Below are positions 17,293-26,280 of a stretch of 64,000 nucleotides of DNA, piece by piece. Origin of the DNA: Rhizobium croatiense (GTDB lineage: Bacteria; Pseudomonadota; Alphaproteobacteria; Rhizobiales; Rhizobiaceae). The notes under the pieces are model-generated. The model was given only the letters and a program-made list of their open reading frames with translations. It was not told where the DNA came from and did not search any database. The position numbers were made by a program, and so were the translations under genes. How positions within the stretch are numbered: the first letter of the stretch is position 1; the number at the start of each line of letters is the position of its first letter. The stretch is from positions 62,001 to 126,000 of the forward strand of contig NZ_JAILYJ010000017.1 in NCBI RefSeq assembly GCF_019793465.1, in the 5' to 3' direction.

Positions 17293-18243
17293 ATGGACAG
17301 TTCGATCATCGCCGATCGCCGGCGGCTGCGCCGCAAGCTCGGCTTCTGGCGCATCGTCGCGGTGGCCCTCGTCGTGGCGCTTGGTTTGGCCTTCTATGGC
17401 TTCGCCTTCGGCGGTGCCGGAACTGAGCGCCCGCATATCGCCCATGTGACGATATCCGGGCTGATCGTCGACGACGACGAGCTTCTGGAGCGGCTGAAGA
17501 AGGTCGAGACCAGCGATCAGGTGAAGGCAGCGGTGATTTCGATCTCTTCGCCCGGCGGCACGACCTATGGCGGCGAAAAAATCTTCAAGGCGATCCGGGC
17601 CATCTCGGCCAAGAAGCCCGTCGTCTCGGACGTGCGCACCCTTGCCGCCTCGGCCGGCTACATGATTGCCACTGCCGGCGATACGATCATTGCCGGCGAC
17701 AGCTCGATCACCGGCTCGATCGGCGTCATCTTTCAGTATCCGCAGATCCAGCCGCTGCTCGACAAGATCGGCGTGTCGCTGCAGGAGATCAAGTCCTCGC
17801 CGCTGAAGGCCGAGCCCTCGCCCTTCCACGAGGCGAGCGAGGAAGCCAAGGCGATGATCCGCAACATGGTGCTCGACAGCTACAACTGGTTCGTCGACCT
17901 TGTGGCCGACCGGCGCAAGCTTCCGCGCGAGGAGGTGCTGAAGCTTGCCGACGGCACGATCTATACCGGCCGACAGGCGCTCAAGGCGAAACTCGTCGAT
18001 ACGATCGGCGGTGAGCCCGAAATCCGTGCCTATCTTAAATCGCGCGGGGTGGACGCCGATCTGCCGGTGGTGGACTGGGACAAGAAGAGCAACACGCCGT
18101 TTCTGCTCGCTGGGGCTGTTTCGCGACTGATTACGATCCTCGGTTATGATGATCTCGTCAAAGGCCAGGATATCAATGGAATCCTGCCCCCAAAGTTGCT
18201 TCTTGACGGGCTGCTTTCAGTTTGGCAGGTTGGCCGCGATTGA
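17293..18243 (+). CDS. sppA: Signal peptide peptidase SppA, S49 family
   Basis: SppA degrades cleaved signal peptides in the inner membrane. The 316-residue protein has a membrane anchor (about residues 18-40) and one S49 domain, so it is the short form. The nucleophile is probably S120 in TLAASAGYMIA, and the general-base lysine K172 in SSPLKAEPSPF. I start at the ATG preceded by GGAGGTATCTC; a frame open from 17092 overlaps the divergent lptC promoter and lacks support. ihfB follows 29 bp later. Confidence 0.93.
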   Translation: MDSSIIADRRRLRRKLGFWRIVAVALVVALGLAFYGFAFGGAGTERPHIAHVTISGLIVDDDELLERLKKVETSDQVKAAVISISSPGGTTYGGEKIFKAIRAISAKKPVVSDVRTLAASAGYMIATAGDTIIAGDSSITGSIGVIFQYPQIQPLLDKIGVSLQEIKSSPLKAEPSPFHEASEEAKAMIRNMVLDSYNWFVDLVADRRKLPREEVLKLADGTIYTGRQALKAKLVDTIGGEPEIRAYLKSRGVDADLPVVDWDKKSNTPFLLAGAVSRLITILGYDDLVKGQDINGILPPKLLLDGLLSVWQVGRD

Positions 18244-18272
18244 TAAGAAATCAATAATTTAAGGGGGCGACT

Positions 18273-18572
18273 GTGATCAAGTCCGAATTGGTGCAGATTG
18301 TTGCGGCACGCAACCCGCATCTCTATCATCGCGACGTCGAAAATATCGTCAACGCGGTTCTCGACGAGATCACCGATGCACTGGCTGCGGGCAACCGCGT
18401 CGAATTGCGCGGCTTCGGCGCGTTTTCGGTCAAGAACCGCCCTTCCCGCTCCGGCCGCAATCCGCGCACCGGCGATACCGTCTTCGTCGAGGAGAAGTGG
18501 GTTCCCTTCTTCAAGACCGGCAAGGAACTGCGCGAGCGGCTCAATCCCGGCCAGGCCGACGAAGAGGATTGA
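18273..18572 (+). CDS. ihfB: Integration host factor beta subunit
   Basis: IHF-beta pairs with IHF-alpha to bend DNA sharply. It is needed at sigma-54 promoters and for recombination. The 99-residue product shows the DNABII fold and the beta-arm signature GFGAFSVKNRPSRSGRNPRTGD, with the intercalating proline. The C-terminal FFKTGKELRERLNPG is typical of IhfB. AAGGGGGCGACT precedes the GTG start. It follows sppA, an order common in alphaproteobacteria, and is followed by a long hairpin. Confidence 0.96.
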   Translation: MIKSELVQIVAARNPHLYHRDVENIVNAVLDEITDALAAGNRVELRGFGAFSVKNRPSRSGRNPRTGDTVFVEEKWVPFFKTGKELRERLNPGQADEED

Positions 18573-18636
18573 GCGGCGCAACCGGCCTGCGGCGAAACCG
18601 CACTTGAACTTGAACTCGGTTTTCCTATTCTGCTAG

Positions 18637-18678
18637 CGCATCGGCCCGAAAATCGGAATCGATTTTCGGGCCGATGCG
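18637..18678. repeat. 19-bp perfect hairpin after ihfB (possible terminator / palindromic repeat)
   Basis: Arms CGCATCGGCCCGAAAATCG (18637-18655) and its exact complement (18660-18678) enclose a GAAT loop. No U-tract follows, so termination is uncertain. The GAAAATCG-gaat-CGATTTTC core is of a type often seen between rhizobial genes, so an interspersed repeat is also likely. Confidence 0.6.
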
Positions 18679-18733
18679 TAGATACAACGCGCCATTCGAA
18701 GAGAGCGGCGCCGTCCGACGCATGGAGACCCCA

Positions 18734-19066
18734 ATGGCCAAGAAGATCGTCAACCTCTTGATTCTGCTGCCGCTCGGCGTCATTCTCATCGTCTTCTGCG
18801 TTGCCAACCGGCAGAGCGTCACGCTCGCCTTCAATCCGTTCCGGCCTGACGATCAGGTGCTTGCGGTCTCCGCGCCCTTCTTCGTCTTCCTGTTCATCGC
18901 GCTGATTTCAGGCATGCTGATCGGCTCGGCCGCCACCTGGTTCAGCCAGGGCAAACACCGCAAGCGGGCACGCACCGAGGCTAAGGAAGCCATTCGCTGG
19001 CAGGGTGAGGCCGACCGCCACAGGACGCGCGCCGAGGATATCGCCGGCCAGCTGCCGTCGCGGTAA
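18734..19066 (+). CDS. LapA-family small membrane protein (DUF1049)
   Basis: This 110-residue protein has two transmembrane helices (about residues 5-25 and 45-67) separated by the motif NRQSVTLAFNPF. A basic coiled tail follows. This is the LapA/DUF1049 (YciS) pattern; E. coli LapA works in LPS assembly control. Function here is not proven. I start at MAKKIVN, which has GGAG seven bases upstream, and not at upstream ATGs at 18674 and 18722 in the repeat-derived leader. Confidence 0.8.
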   Translation: MAKKIVNLLILLPLGVILIVFCVANRQSVTLAFNPFRPDDQVLAVSAPFFVFLFIALISGMLIGSAATWFSQGKHRKRARTEAKEAIRWQGEADRHRTRAEDIAGQLPSR

Positions 19067-19082
19067 GAGCGTTGCCGGCACG

Positions 19083-19517
19083 TCAAACCGGACAGAAGCT
19101 CAGCTCCTCATAGTCGCCCTCCGGCGACGCGCCGTTGCCGGTCACCACGAAGCCGTGGGAAAGGTAGAAGGCTTTCGCCCGCCGATTGTTCACCAGGCAT
19201 TTCAGCCGGTATTTATGCTGCGGCCATTCCGGCAGCGCCTGCAGCAGCGCCGTGCCGGCGCCGAGGCCTTGGAATTCCGGTCTGATGTAAAGCATGTGAA
19301 TGAAATCGTCTTCCGGCCAGAGCGACAGGAAGCCGGCCAGTCTGCCATCGGCATGCTCGCAGACGAGGATCGTCTCGCCATTGGTATGAGCGGCGAAATC
19401 CTCGTGATGGAATTTGCCGGGATCGACCCAGACGAATGTCTGGCGGCGTACGGAAAGGTAGATTTCCGCAAGCATGTCGTGGTCTTCCGCCCGCGGCGGC
19501 CTGATGGTCCATGTCAT
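19083..19517 (-). CDS. GNAT-family N-acetyltransferase
   Basis: The 144-residue protein is a single GNAT domain. Motif A, which binds acetyl-CoA, is seen as MLYIRPEFQGLGAGTALLQAL (about residues 75-95), and motif B as VNNRRAKAFYLSHGFVVTG near the C-terminus. The substrate is unknown. It converges on the lapA-like gene, with only 16 bp between the stops. The gap to the CoxG-like gene upstream is about 60 bp, so co-transcription is likely. Confidence 0.85.
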   Translation of the reverse strand: MTWTIRPPRAEDHDMLAEIYLSVRRQTFVWVDPGKFHHEDFAAHTNGETILVCEHADGRLAGFLSLWPEDDFIHMLYIRPEFQGLGAGTALLQALPEWPQHKYRLKCLVNNRRAKAFYLSHGFVVTGNGASPEGDYEELSFCPV

Positions 19518-19576
19518 GATGAGGGCTTAAACCAAGCTCCTGCCCTCGCCAAGCCCACCGCCAACGCCTTCGGTGC

Positions 19577-20032
19577 TCAATCGGCGGCCATTTTTGCGAC
19601 GACGGCAGCATTGAAATCGGAGAAAAAGCCTTCGGCCAGCCTCTGCGAGGTCGAATCGAGCAGGCGGGCGCCGAGCTGGGCGAGCTTGCCGCCGAGTTCG
19701 GCCCTCGCCCGGTAATGCAGGATCGTCTCGCCGCCCCGCTCTTCGAGCACGACATCGGCGGCTCCCCTGGCAAAGCCGGCAAGGCCGCCCTTGCCTTCGG
19801 CCGACAGCGTATAGCTTCTCGGCGCATCGACATTGGCGAGCGTCAGCAGCCCATGGAAGGTGGCCGACAGCAGGCTGAACTTGACCCTGATCGTCGCCTC
19901 GAAGGTGTCGGGCGACAGCCGCTCGATGCTCTGGCAGCCGGGAATGCAACCGCGCATGATCTCCGGATCGTTGAGCGCCGCCCAGACCATGTCCCGCGGC
20001 GCCGCGATGCGTTCTTCGCCGGTGAAATCCAT
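19577..20032 (-). CDS. CoxG-like SRPBCC-fold protein
   Basis: The 151-residue protein resembles CoxG (carbon monoxide dehydrogenase subunit G). It begins MDFTGEERIAAPRDMVWAALNDPEIMRGCIPGC, a typical family start, and contains the beta-rich middle and the final helix (AQLGARLLDSTSQRLAEGFFSDFNAAV) of the SRPBCC/START-like fold. CoxG is linked to membrane anchoring of CO dehydrogenase, but no cox genes are here. The paralogue's role is therefore open. Confidence 0.82.
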   Translation of the reverse strand: MDFTGEERIAAPRDMVWAALNDPEIMRGCIPGCQSIERLSPDTFEATIRVKFSLLSATFHGLLTLANVDAPRSYTLSAEGKGGLAGFARGAADVVLEERGGETILHYRARAELGGKLAQLGARLLDSTSQRLAEGFFSDFNAAVVAKMAAD

Positions 20033-20180
20033 TCGATAGCCCCATCTCCGATTCGCTCACCTTATCCCAGCGGGAAAGCCTTTTGCCAAGGCAGAGAGGA
20101 ATAGCTATGCCGTGATAGTTGGCTGCGTGCATGGCATCCGAGAAGTGCCGACGCGCAGTTGATCCGGCACGGTTTTCTAG

Positions 20181-20200
20181 GCTACTGCATAATTCAAAGG
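20181..20200. repeat. Truncated interspersed repeat (TACTGCATAATTCAAAG)
   Basis: The sequence CTACTGCATAATTCAAAG joins the left end and the start of the right half of the repeat at 58551-58658, with the central palindrome missing. It looks like a deleted copy of that family. It lies between the CoxG-like gene and the methyltransferase. Confidence 0.4.
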
Positions 20201-20257
20201 GTGCGGCAGAGGACGCAGCCCCGTCAACATACCCCGATAGAGACGCGGAAGAGCACG

Positions 20258-21355
20258 TTGAAACAGAAAGAACGCCGGCCGGGCCAGAAGAAAACGTCAG
20301 GTCCCTCCGGTGAAAGCCGCAGGGATGATCGGGCCGGCCGGCCGGCGAAGCCGGTTGCGCAGTCTGTGGCGGCCCGCCAGGCGGCGCGAGAGAGCGCGGT
20401 GCCAGTCGCAGCCGCGCGTCCGCTGACGACGCGCAGCGGCGAGCGGCCGGCGGAACGCGTGCCTGTCATTCTCGAATCGCTCGGCGCCGGCGATTTCCAC
20501 CTGATCGACAGCGGCGACGGCCAAAAGCTGGAGCAATACGGCCCCTATCGCATCATCCGCCCGGAGGCCCAGGCGCTATGGCGGCCTTCGCTGGCGCCGC
20601 AAATCTGGGAGAAGGTCGACGCCGTCTTCACCGGCGATACCGATGAAGAAGGCACCGGCCGCTGGCGCTTCCCGAAGGCCGCACTCGGCGAGACCTGGCC
20701 GCTCAATCTGCTCGGCGTCGATTTCCTCGGCCGCTTCACCTCGTTCCGCCATGTCGGCGTCTTCCCCGAGCAGATCGTCCACTGGAGCTGGACGAAGGAT
20801 CAGGTCGAAAGGGCCGGCCGGCCGCTGAAAGTCTTGAACCTCTTCGGCTATACCGGTGTCGCCTCGCTTGTCGCCGCCGCAGCCGGCGCCGAGGTCACGC
20901 ATGTCGACGCGTCGAAGAAGGCGATCGGCTGGGCGCGCGAAAACCAGGCGCTTGGGCGCATGGAGAAGCTGCCGATCCGCTGGATCTGCGAGGATGCGAT
21001 GAAATTCATCCTGCGCGAGGAGCGCCGCGGCAGCCAGTACGACATTATCCTCACCGATCCGCCGAAATTCGGCCGCGGCCCCAATGGCGAAGTCTGGCAT
21101 CTCTTCGAGCACCTGCCGTTGATGCTCGATGTCTGCCGCGAGATCCTGTCGCCGCAGGCGGCCGGTCTGGTGCTGACGGCCTATTCGATCCGCGCCAGCT
21201 TCTATTCGATCCACGAGCTGATGCGCGAGACGATGCGGGGTGCGGGCGGCGCCGTCGAATCCGGCGAGCTGGTGATCCGCGAGGCGGGTCTCGACGGCAA
21301 AACGCCGGGCCGCGCCCTTTCCACCTCCCTCTTTTCCCGCTGGGTGCCGAAATGA
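20258..21355 (+). CDS. Class I SAM-dependent rRNA methyltransferase, RlmI/RlmK-like
   Basis: After a basic, disordered N-terminus (about residues 1-65), the protein has a beta domain and a Rossmann methyltransferase domain. SAM motif I is LNLFGYTGVASLVAAAAGAEVTHVD and motif IV is DIILTDPPKFGRG, as in RlmI/RlmL-K type rRNA cytosine/guanine methyltransferases. The exact target base is not known. I propose a TTG start at 20258, preceded by GGAAGAG. An ATG at 20159 overlaps repeat sequence, so the first residues are uncertain. Its stop overlaps the next gene by four bases. Confidence 0.82.
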   Translation: MKQKERRPGQKKTSGPSGESRRDDRAGRPAKPVAQSVAARQAARESAVPVAAARPLTTRSGERPAERVPVILESLGAGDFHLIDSGDGQKLEQYGPYRIIRPEAQALWRPSLAPQIWEKVDAVFTGDTDEEGTGRWRFPKAALGETWPLNLLGVDFLGRFTSFRHVGVFPEQIVHWSWTKDQVERAGRPLKVLNLFGYTGVASLVAAAAGAEVTHVDASKKAIGWARENQALGRMEKLPIRWICEDAMKFILREERRGSQYDIILTDPPKFGRGPNGEVWHLFEHLPLMLDVCREILSPQAAGLVLTAYSIRASFYSIHELMRETMRGAGGAVESGELVIREAGLDGKTPGRALSTSLFSRWVPK

Positions 21356-22212
21356 GCAAGGACTTCCACGATCAGGGACCGCGCAGGGTCGGCCAGGTGA
21401 AGGAAGTCACCTCGCTCGCCAACCCCATCATCAAGAACATCAAGGCGCTGACGAACAAGAAGTCGCGGGAGGAAAGCGGGACTTTCCTCGCCGAAGGGCT
21501 GAAGCTCGTCATCGATGCGATCGAACTCGGCTGGACGATCCGCACGCTGGTCTACGCCAAGGCCGCCAAGGGCAAGCCGCTGGTCGAGCAGATGGCGGCC
21601 AAGACCGTCGCCTCCGGCGGGCTGGTGCTCGAAGTCAGCGAAAAGGTGATCGGCTCGATCACCCGCCGCGACAACCCGCAGATGGTCGTCGGCATCTTCG
21701 ACCAGCGCTGGAAACCGCTCAAAGACATCCGGCCCAGGGAGGGCGAGACCTGGGTGGCGCTCGACCGCGTGCGCGACCCCGGCAATCTCGGCACCATCAT
21801 CCGCACAGCGGATGCGGCCGGGGCTTCCGGCGTCATTCTGGTCGGAGAGGCAACCGATCCCTTTTCGCTCGAGACCGTGCGCGCCACCATGGGCTCGGTC
21901 TTTGCCGTGCCGGTCGCACGCGCAACGCCGGAGGAATTCCTCGCCTGGCGGAAATCGGCCGGCGTTTCCATTGTCGCCACCCATCTTGCCGGCGCGGTCG
22001 ATTACCGCACGATCGACTACCGGAAGAAGCCGATCGTGCTCTTGATGGGCAACGAGCAGTCCGGCCTGCCCGAGCAACTCGCCAAAGAGGCCGACGCGCT
22101 TGCCCGCATTCCGCAGCAGGGCCGCGCCGATTCCTTGAACCTCGCGGTCGCCACCGCCGTCATGCTTTTCGAGGCGCGCCGCCATCTCCTCTCACTTGCC
22201 GAGGGCAAATGA
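21352..22212 (+). CDS. TrmH/SpoU-family RNA 2'-O-methyltransferase
   Basis: The 286-residue protein has an N-terminal substrate-binding domain (about residues 20-110, with SREESGTFLAEGLKLV) and the SpoU knot domain (about 125-280). The three motifs are seen as ALDRVRDPGNLGTIIRTADAAG, VLLMGNEQSGLPEQ and DSLNLAVATAVMLFE. These enzymes methylate ribose 2'-OH in rRNA or tRNA; which site is unknown (RlmB-like is the nearest description). It overlaps the previous methyltransferase and lspA by four bases each, forming a tight three-gene operon. Confidence 0.9.
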   Translation: MSKDFHDQGPRRVGQVKEVTSLANPIIKNIKALTNKKSREESGTFLAEGLKLVIDAIELGWTIRTLVYAKAAKGKPLVEQMAAKTVASGGLVLEVSEKVIGSITRRDNPQMVVGIFDQRWKPLKDIRPREGETWVALDRVRDPGNLGTIIRTADAAGASGVILVGEATDPFSLETVRATMGSVFAVPVARATPEEFLAWRKSAGVSIVATHLAGAVDYRTIDYRKKPIVLLMGNEQSGLPEQLAKEADALARIPQQGRADSLNLAVATAVMLFEARRHLLSLAEGK

Positions 22213-22712
22213 CCGAACAGACGCATGCACGTCCCGCGCTCTTTGCGCGCCCAGCGCCGATCCTCTTCTTCATCGTCGCCGCCGTTCTCATCGACCAGAT
22301 CGTCAAGATCGCCGTCGACCATTACCTGCCGCTGCAAGAAGCCGTGCCGGTTCTTCCGATGCTGGCGCTCTACCGCACCTATAATCTCGGCGTCGCCTTT
22401 TCGATGCTGTCGGGCATGGACGGTTGGTTCATCGTCGGCATGCGGCTCATCATTGTCGCCTTCGTCATCTGGCTGTGGTATCGCACCGCCAAGGATCGCT
22501 GGCTCGCCCATCTCGGTTACGCGCTGATCATCGCCGGCGCGATCGGCAATCTGGTCGACCGCTTCGCCTACGGGCATGTGATCGACTACATCCTCTTTTA
22601 CACCGAACGCTGGTCCTTCGCGGTCTTCAATCTCGCCGACAGTTTCATCACCATCGGCGCGGCCTGCGTCATTCTCGACGAGCTGTTGCTGCCGAAAAAG
22701 GCCGGCCGCTAA
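22209..22712 (+). CDS. lspA: Lipoprotein signal peptidase (signal peptidase II)
   Basis: LspA cleaves prolipoprotein signal peptides after diacylglyceryl transfer. The 167-residue protein has four transmembrane helices. The conserved motifs are DQIVKIAVD near the N-terminus, YNLGVAFSML, and AGAIGNLVDRFAYGHVIDYI and FNLADSFITIG, which hold the two catalytic aspartates. It is translationally coupled to the upstream methyltransferase (ATGA). Lnt, which acts later in the same pathway, is encoded near 47 kb. Confidence 0.97.
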   Translation: MTEQTHARPALFARPAPILFFIVAAVLIDQIVKIAVDHYLPLQEAVPVLPMLALYRTYNLGVAFSMLSGMDGWFIVGMRLIIVAFVIWLWYRTAKDRWLAHLGYALIIAGAIGNLVDRFAYGHVIDYILFYTERWSFAVFNLADSFITIGAACVILDELLLPKKAGR

Positions 22713-22767
22713 AATCTTATCGAATTCCTGAAGGCATTCGGAAGGGGCCTCATGTTAGCCACATAGC

Positions 22768-25047
22768 ATGCACAACCTGGGACAGTTGCAGGAAAGATTG
22801 TCCGCCGCCTTCGGCGGACCCGCCGCCAAGCCGCATCAGGAGCGGATGGGGCAACCCTCCCCGCGCCCACGTGCAGCAGCACCTCAGGAAGCCAATCGGC
22901 GCCAGGCGCCCGCCCCGACACGGCGCCTGCTGTTCTACTGGCTGAGCGGCGCCGGCCTTCTCGCCGCAACGATCCTCATGCTGCTTGCCCATGCCGGCCA
23001 TCCGCTGCTGCTGCCAGGCGGGCTTGTCGTTCTCGGCCTGGCGGTGCTTGCCGGTTACCTCGTCCTGACGTTCCGCCGGCGGGGGTCAAACACGCCCGGC
23101 CGCCAATCCCTGCCGGAGCGCAACGACGGCGCAAAGCTGTTCGCCGACGTGCACGACGTGCTCGGCGACATCACTGTCGGCCGCACCATGGACCGGCGCA
23201 TCGTCTCCGCCAACGATACGTTTCGCCGTCTGACCGGACGGCTGCATCCGGAAGGACGCAGCTGCGAGGAGATCGGCCTCGCCTTCCGCCCCGGTCCGAT
23301 CCCGCATTGCTACGATGTCGAAATCTCGACACCGGAAGGCCAGCGCATTTTCGTCTGGCGCGACGTCGTCACCCGCGATCCGGCGAACGGCCGCCTGCTG
23401 CTGCAGAGCGTTGCCCGCGACGTCACCGAAGAGCGGCTGATCGCGCAGAGCCGCGAGGAGGCCCGCCAGAAGGCCGAATATAATAGCGCCGCCAAATCCA
23501 GGCTGCTTGCCACCGTCAGCCACGAAGTGCGCACGCCGCTTTCCGGCATCCTCGGCATGACGCATCTGCTCGCCGAGACGCGACTGACGCAGGAACAGCA
23601 GAATTATCTGGCAAATATCCGCCAATCCGGCCACGCGCTGACACAGCTCGTCGAAGATCTGCTCGATTTCTCCACCATCGAGGTCGGCCGCTTCGAGCTG
23701 CACCCGCGCTCCGAATCCTTGCGCAAGCTGCTCGAGAGCGTCGTCGAGATGCTCGCCCACCGGGCACATGAAAAGGGTATCGAGATCGGCGCCACCGTAT
23801 CATCCGACGTGCCGGAGCAGATGAGCTTCGATCCGGCGCGGCTGCGCCAGGTTCTGTTCAACGTCATCGGCAACGCCGTGAAGTTCACTCAGGTCGGCGG
23901 CGTCTTCATCCGCGTCTCGCTTGACGCCGGCAACCTGTTGATCACCGTGGCCGATAGCGGTCCCGGCATGACGGCGGAGGAGCAGGCCCGCGTCTTCGGC
24001 GAGTTCGAGCAGGGCGGCACCGTCACCGACAAGAGCAGCGGTACCGGGCTCGGCCTTGCGATCTCGGCGCGCATCATGCGCGAATTCGGCGGCGCATTGA
24101 CGGTTGCCAGCGAAAAGGGCCTCGGCAGCGAATTCACCATCCGCTTTCCCGTCGATATCGGCAGCGAGCGGCCCGACCGGCGAAACACGCTGCTTGCCGG
24201 CAACAGCGTCGTGCTCTTGGCGCCGGCAGGTGCGGCGCGCACCGCCATCGCCGAGACCATCACCGCGCTCGGCGGCATCTGCCATCTCGTCGGCGACGGC
24301 GAGACGGCGCGGGAAAAACTGCTCGGCATGGCCAATGGCGGCGGCCGGCCGACCGATATCATCGTCGACCACCGCATGTCGGCGGAATTTTCCGCTCACC
24401 TTGCCGATCGCGCCGAAATCGCCGCACTCGGCCTGCGCAAGGTTCTGCTCGTCAATCCGGAAGAGCGCAGCGCCCATCCGCTCGACCTGTTCGATGCCTG
24501 GCTCATCCGGCCGCTGCGCGAACAGTCGCTGATCGATGTGCTGCGCGGGCGCATGCGCGGCATGGAAAAACGCGACGCGCTGAACGACAACCAGCCGGGC
24601 TTCGGGCTTTCGGTGGCGGAGGCGAGGGTGGCGGCGAGCGGACTCAGCATCCTGCTCGGTGAGGACGACCCGATCAACGCCATGCTGGTGCGCGTCGTCC
24701 TGGAAAAAGGCGGCCACAAGGTGCGTCACGTCGAAGATTTCGAGACGCTGCTCGATTGCGCCCTCGGCGAGGCCGATGCCCGTCCCGACATCATCATCAG
24801 CGATCTGTCGATGCCGGGCGGCAATGGCATCGACATGCTGGGACGGCTGCGCGGCCACGAACGGCGGCTCGATCTTGCGCCCGTGCCGGTGATCGTGCTG
24901 ACCGCCGACAAGAGCGACGAATCACGCCGCCAGGTCTTGCTCAATGGCGCCAACCGGGTCATGGTGAAGCCGGTCGACCCGCTGCGGCTGCTGACCGAAG
25001 TTCAGGCGGTCGCCGCACTTTCTGCTCGCCGGGCAGAGGCGCGATAG
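22768..25047 (+). CDS. Hybrid sensor histidine kinase with two receiver domains
   Basis: The 759-residue protein has a Pro-rich cytoplasmic start and two membrane helices (about residues 52-95) with almost no loop. A PAS-like domain follows (about 120-225), then HisKA with H252 in SHEVRTPLSGILG, and the HATPase domain (N-box FNVIGNAVKFT, G1 DSGPGM, G2 GTGLGLAIS). A degenerate receiver (about 478-590) has lost the usual lysine (RP in place of KP). The C-terminal receiver has D679 (DIIISDLSMPGGNG) and K (VMVKPVDP). No partner regulator is adjacent. It lies 55 bp after lspA. The signal is unknown. Confidence 0.92.
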   Translation: MHNLGQLQERLSAAFGGPAAKPHQERMGQPSPRPRAAAPQEANRRQAPAPTRRLLFYWLSGAGLLAATILMLLAHAGHPLLLPGGLVVLGLAVLAGYLVLTFRRRGSNTPGRQSLPERNDGAKLFADVHDVLGDITVGRTMDRRIVSANDTFRRLTGRLHPEGRSCEEIGLAFRPGPIPHCYDVEISTPEGQRIFVWRDVVTRDPANGRLLLQSVARDVTEERLIAQSREEARQKAEYNSAAKSRLLATVSHEVRTPLSGILGMTHLLAETRLTQEQQNYLANIRQSGHALTQLVEDLLDFSTIEVGRFELHPRSESLRKLLESVVEMLAHRAHEKGIEIGATVSSDVPEQMSFDPARLRQVLFNVIGNAVKFTQVGGVFIRVSLDAGNLLITVADSGPGMTAEEQARVFGEFEQGGTVTDKSSGTGLGLAISARIMREFGGALTVASEKGLGSEFTIRFPVDIGSERPDRRNTLLAGNSVVLLAPAGAARTAIAETITALGGICHLVGDGETAREKLLGMANGGGRPTDIIVDHRMSAEFSAHLADRAEIAALGLRKVLLVNPEERSAHPLDLFDAWLIRPLREQSLIDVLRGRMRGMEKRDALNDNQPGFGLSVAEARVAASGLSILLGEDDPINAMLVRVVLEKGGHKVRHVEDFETLLDCALGEADARPDIIISDLSMPGGNGIDMLGRLRGHERRLDLAPVPVIVLTADKSDESRRQVLLNGANRVMVKPVDPLRLLTEVQAVAALSARRAEAR

Positions 25048-25155
25048 AGCCCGTGGGGACCGGCACGCGTCTTGCCCCGGGAAATGCAATATGTCACTTT
25101 CCTGTCGTACAGAAGTGTTTTATGGCGTCGATAAGCCGGCAACCGGAGAATCGCC

Positions 25156-26034
25156 ATGTCCTCCACCGACATTCTCAATCGTGACGTCACAGCCGAGGCT
25201 GCACGGCCGTCGACGGCTGCTGCCCAGAAGGACGGCGATATCCTTGGCCGCATCGGCAATCTGGAAACGCGCCTTGCCCGCACGGCGCGCGAGATCGACG
25301 CCGCCCAGGCGGTGCGCTACCGCGTCTTCGTCGACGAAATGAAGGCACAGCTGCCGCTGGACGCCATGCGCCGCCAGCGTGATGTCGACGCCTATGATGC
25401 CTTCTGCGATCATCTTCTTGTGCTCGACCGTGCGATCGAAGGCGATTCTGAAGACCAGATCGTCGGCACGTATCGGCTGTTGCGCCAGGATGTGGCCATG
25501 GCCAATGGCGGTTTTTACTCGGCTTCCGAATTCGAGATCGAGGGGCTTCTCGCCAAGCATCCGGACAAGCGCTTCATGGAGCTCGGCCGTTCCTGCGTGC
25601 TGCCGGAATACCGCACCAAACGCACCGTCGAGCTTCTATGGCAGGGCAACTGGGCCTATGCGCTGAAACACGGCATGAGCGCCATGTTCGGCTGCGCCTC
25701 GTTCCCCGGCGTCTATCTGGAAAGCCATGCGCTGGCCCTGTCCTTCCTCTACCATAATGTGCTGGCGAAGGATGAATGGGCCGTCGGCGCGCTGCCGCAT
25801 CTCGCCCGCAACATGGACCTGATGCCGGTCGAGGCGGTCAACCCGAAGCGGGCGCTGATGGCCCTGCCGCCGCTCATCAAGGGTTATCTGCGCCTCGGCG
25901 CGATGGTCGGCTCCAGCGCCGTCATCGATCATGCTTTCAACACCACCGACGTGCTGATCGTGCTGCCGATCTCCAGCATTTCCGACCGCTACCTGAACTA
26001 TTACGGCGCCGACGCCGGCCGCTTCGCGAGCTGA
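25156..26034 (+). CDS. olsB: Ornithine-acyl[ACP] N-acyltransferase
   Basis: OlsB transfers a 3-hydroxyacyl group from ACP to ornithine to make lyso-ornithine lipid, a phosphorus-free membrane lipid. The 292-residue protein has the GNAT-like fold and motifs I recall from the S. meliloti enzyme: QAVRYRVFVDEM, EDQIVGTYRLLR and RFMELGRSCVLPEYRTKRTVE, then GCASFPGV. OlsA, which completes the lipid, is not next to it; the PlsC-like protein at 41.5 kb is a candidate acyltransferase but is more probably PlsC. GGAG precedes the ATG. It is convergent with the malic enzyme. Confidence 0.88.
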   Translation: MSSTDILNRDVTAEAARPSTAAAQKDGDILGRIGNLETRLARTAREIDAAQAVRYRVFVDEMKAQLPLDAMRRQRDVDAYDAFCDHLLVLDRAIEGDSEDQIVGTYRLLRQDVAMANGGFYSASEFEIEGLLAKHPDKRFMELGRSCVLPEYRTKRTVELLWQGNWAYALKHGMSAMFGCASFPGVYLESHALALSFLYHNVLAKDEWAVGALPHLARNMDLMPVEAVNPKRALMALPPLIKGYLRLGAMVGSSAVIDHAFNTTDVLIVLPISSISDRYLNYYGADAGRFAS

Positions 26035-26183
26035 TCGCAGTTTGAGCAATAGCGGCGGCTTTGGCCGAGGTCGTCGCTTCATGATGCCGATGATCCTCGC
26101 TTCGGCGCGCTGTGACGCCGGGATCGGCGACACGAACCTCTCGTAAGGCTTGCGCCGCGGCTGCCCCTCACCCTACCCCTCGC

Positions 26184-26211
26184 CGGGGTCGAGCCGCTGG
26201 TTTCGACCCCG
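26184..26211. terminator. Hairpin between olsB and the malic enzyme gene
   Basis: CGGGGTCGA (26184-26192) pairs with TCGACCCCG (26203-26211) around a 10-base loop in the convergent 246-bp gap. No T-run follows, so it could be a weak terminator or a repeat of the CCTCACCC type. Confidence 0.4.
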
Positions 26212-26280
26212 ATTGGTGGCGGCAGGCGGTTGAGGGCTGGTCCGCCGATCTCTCGGCCGGATGCCGTATGCGGATAAGCT

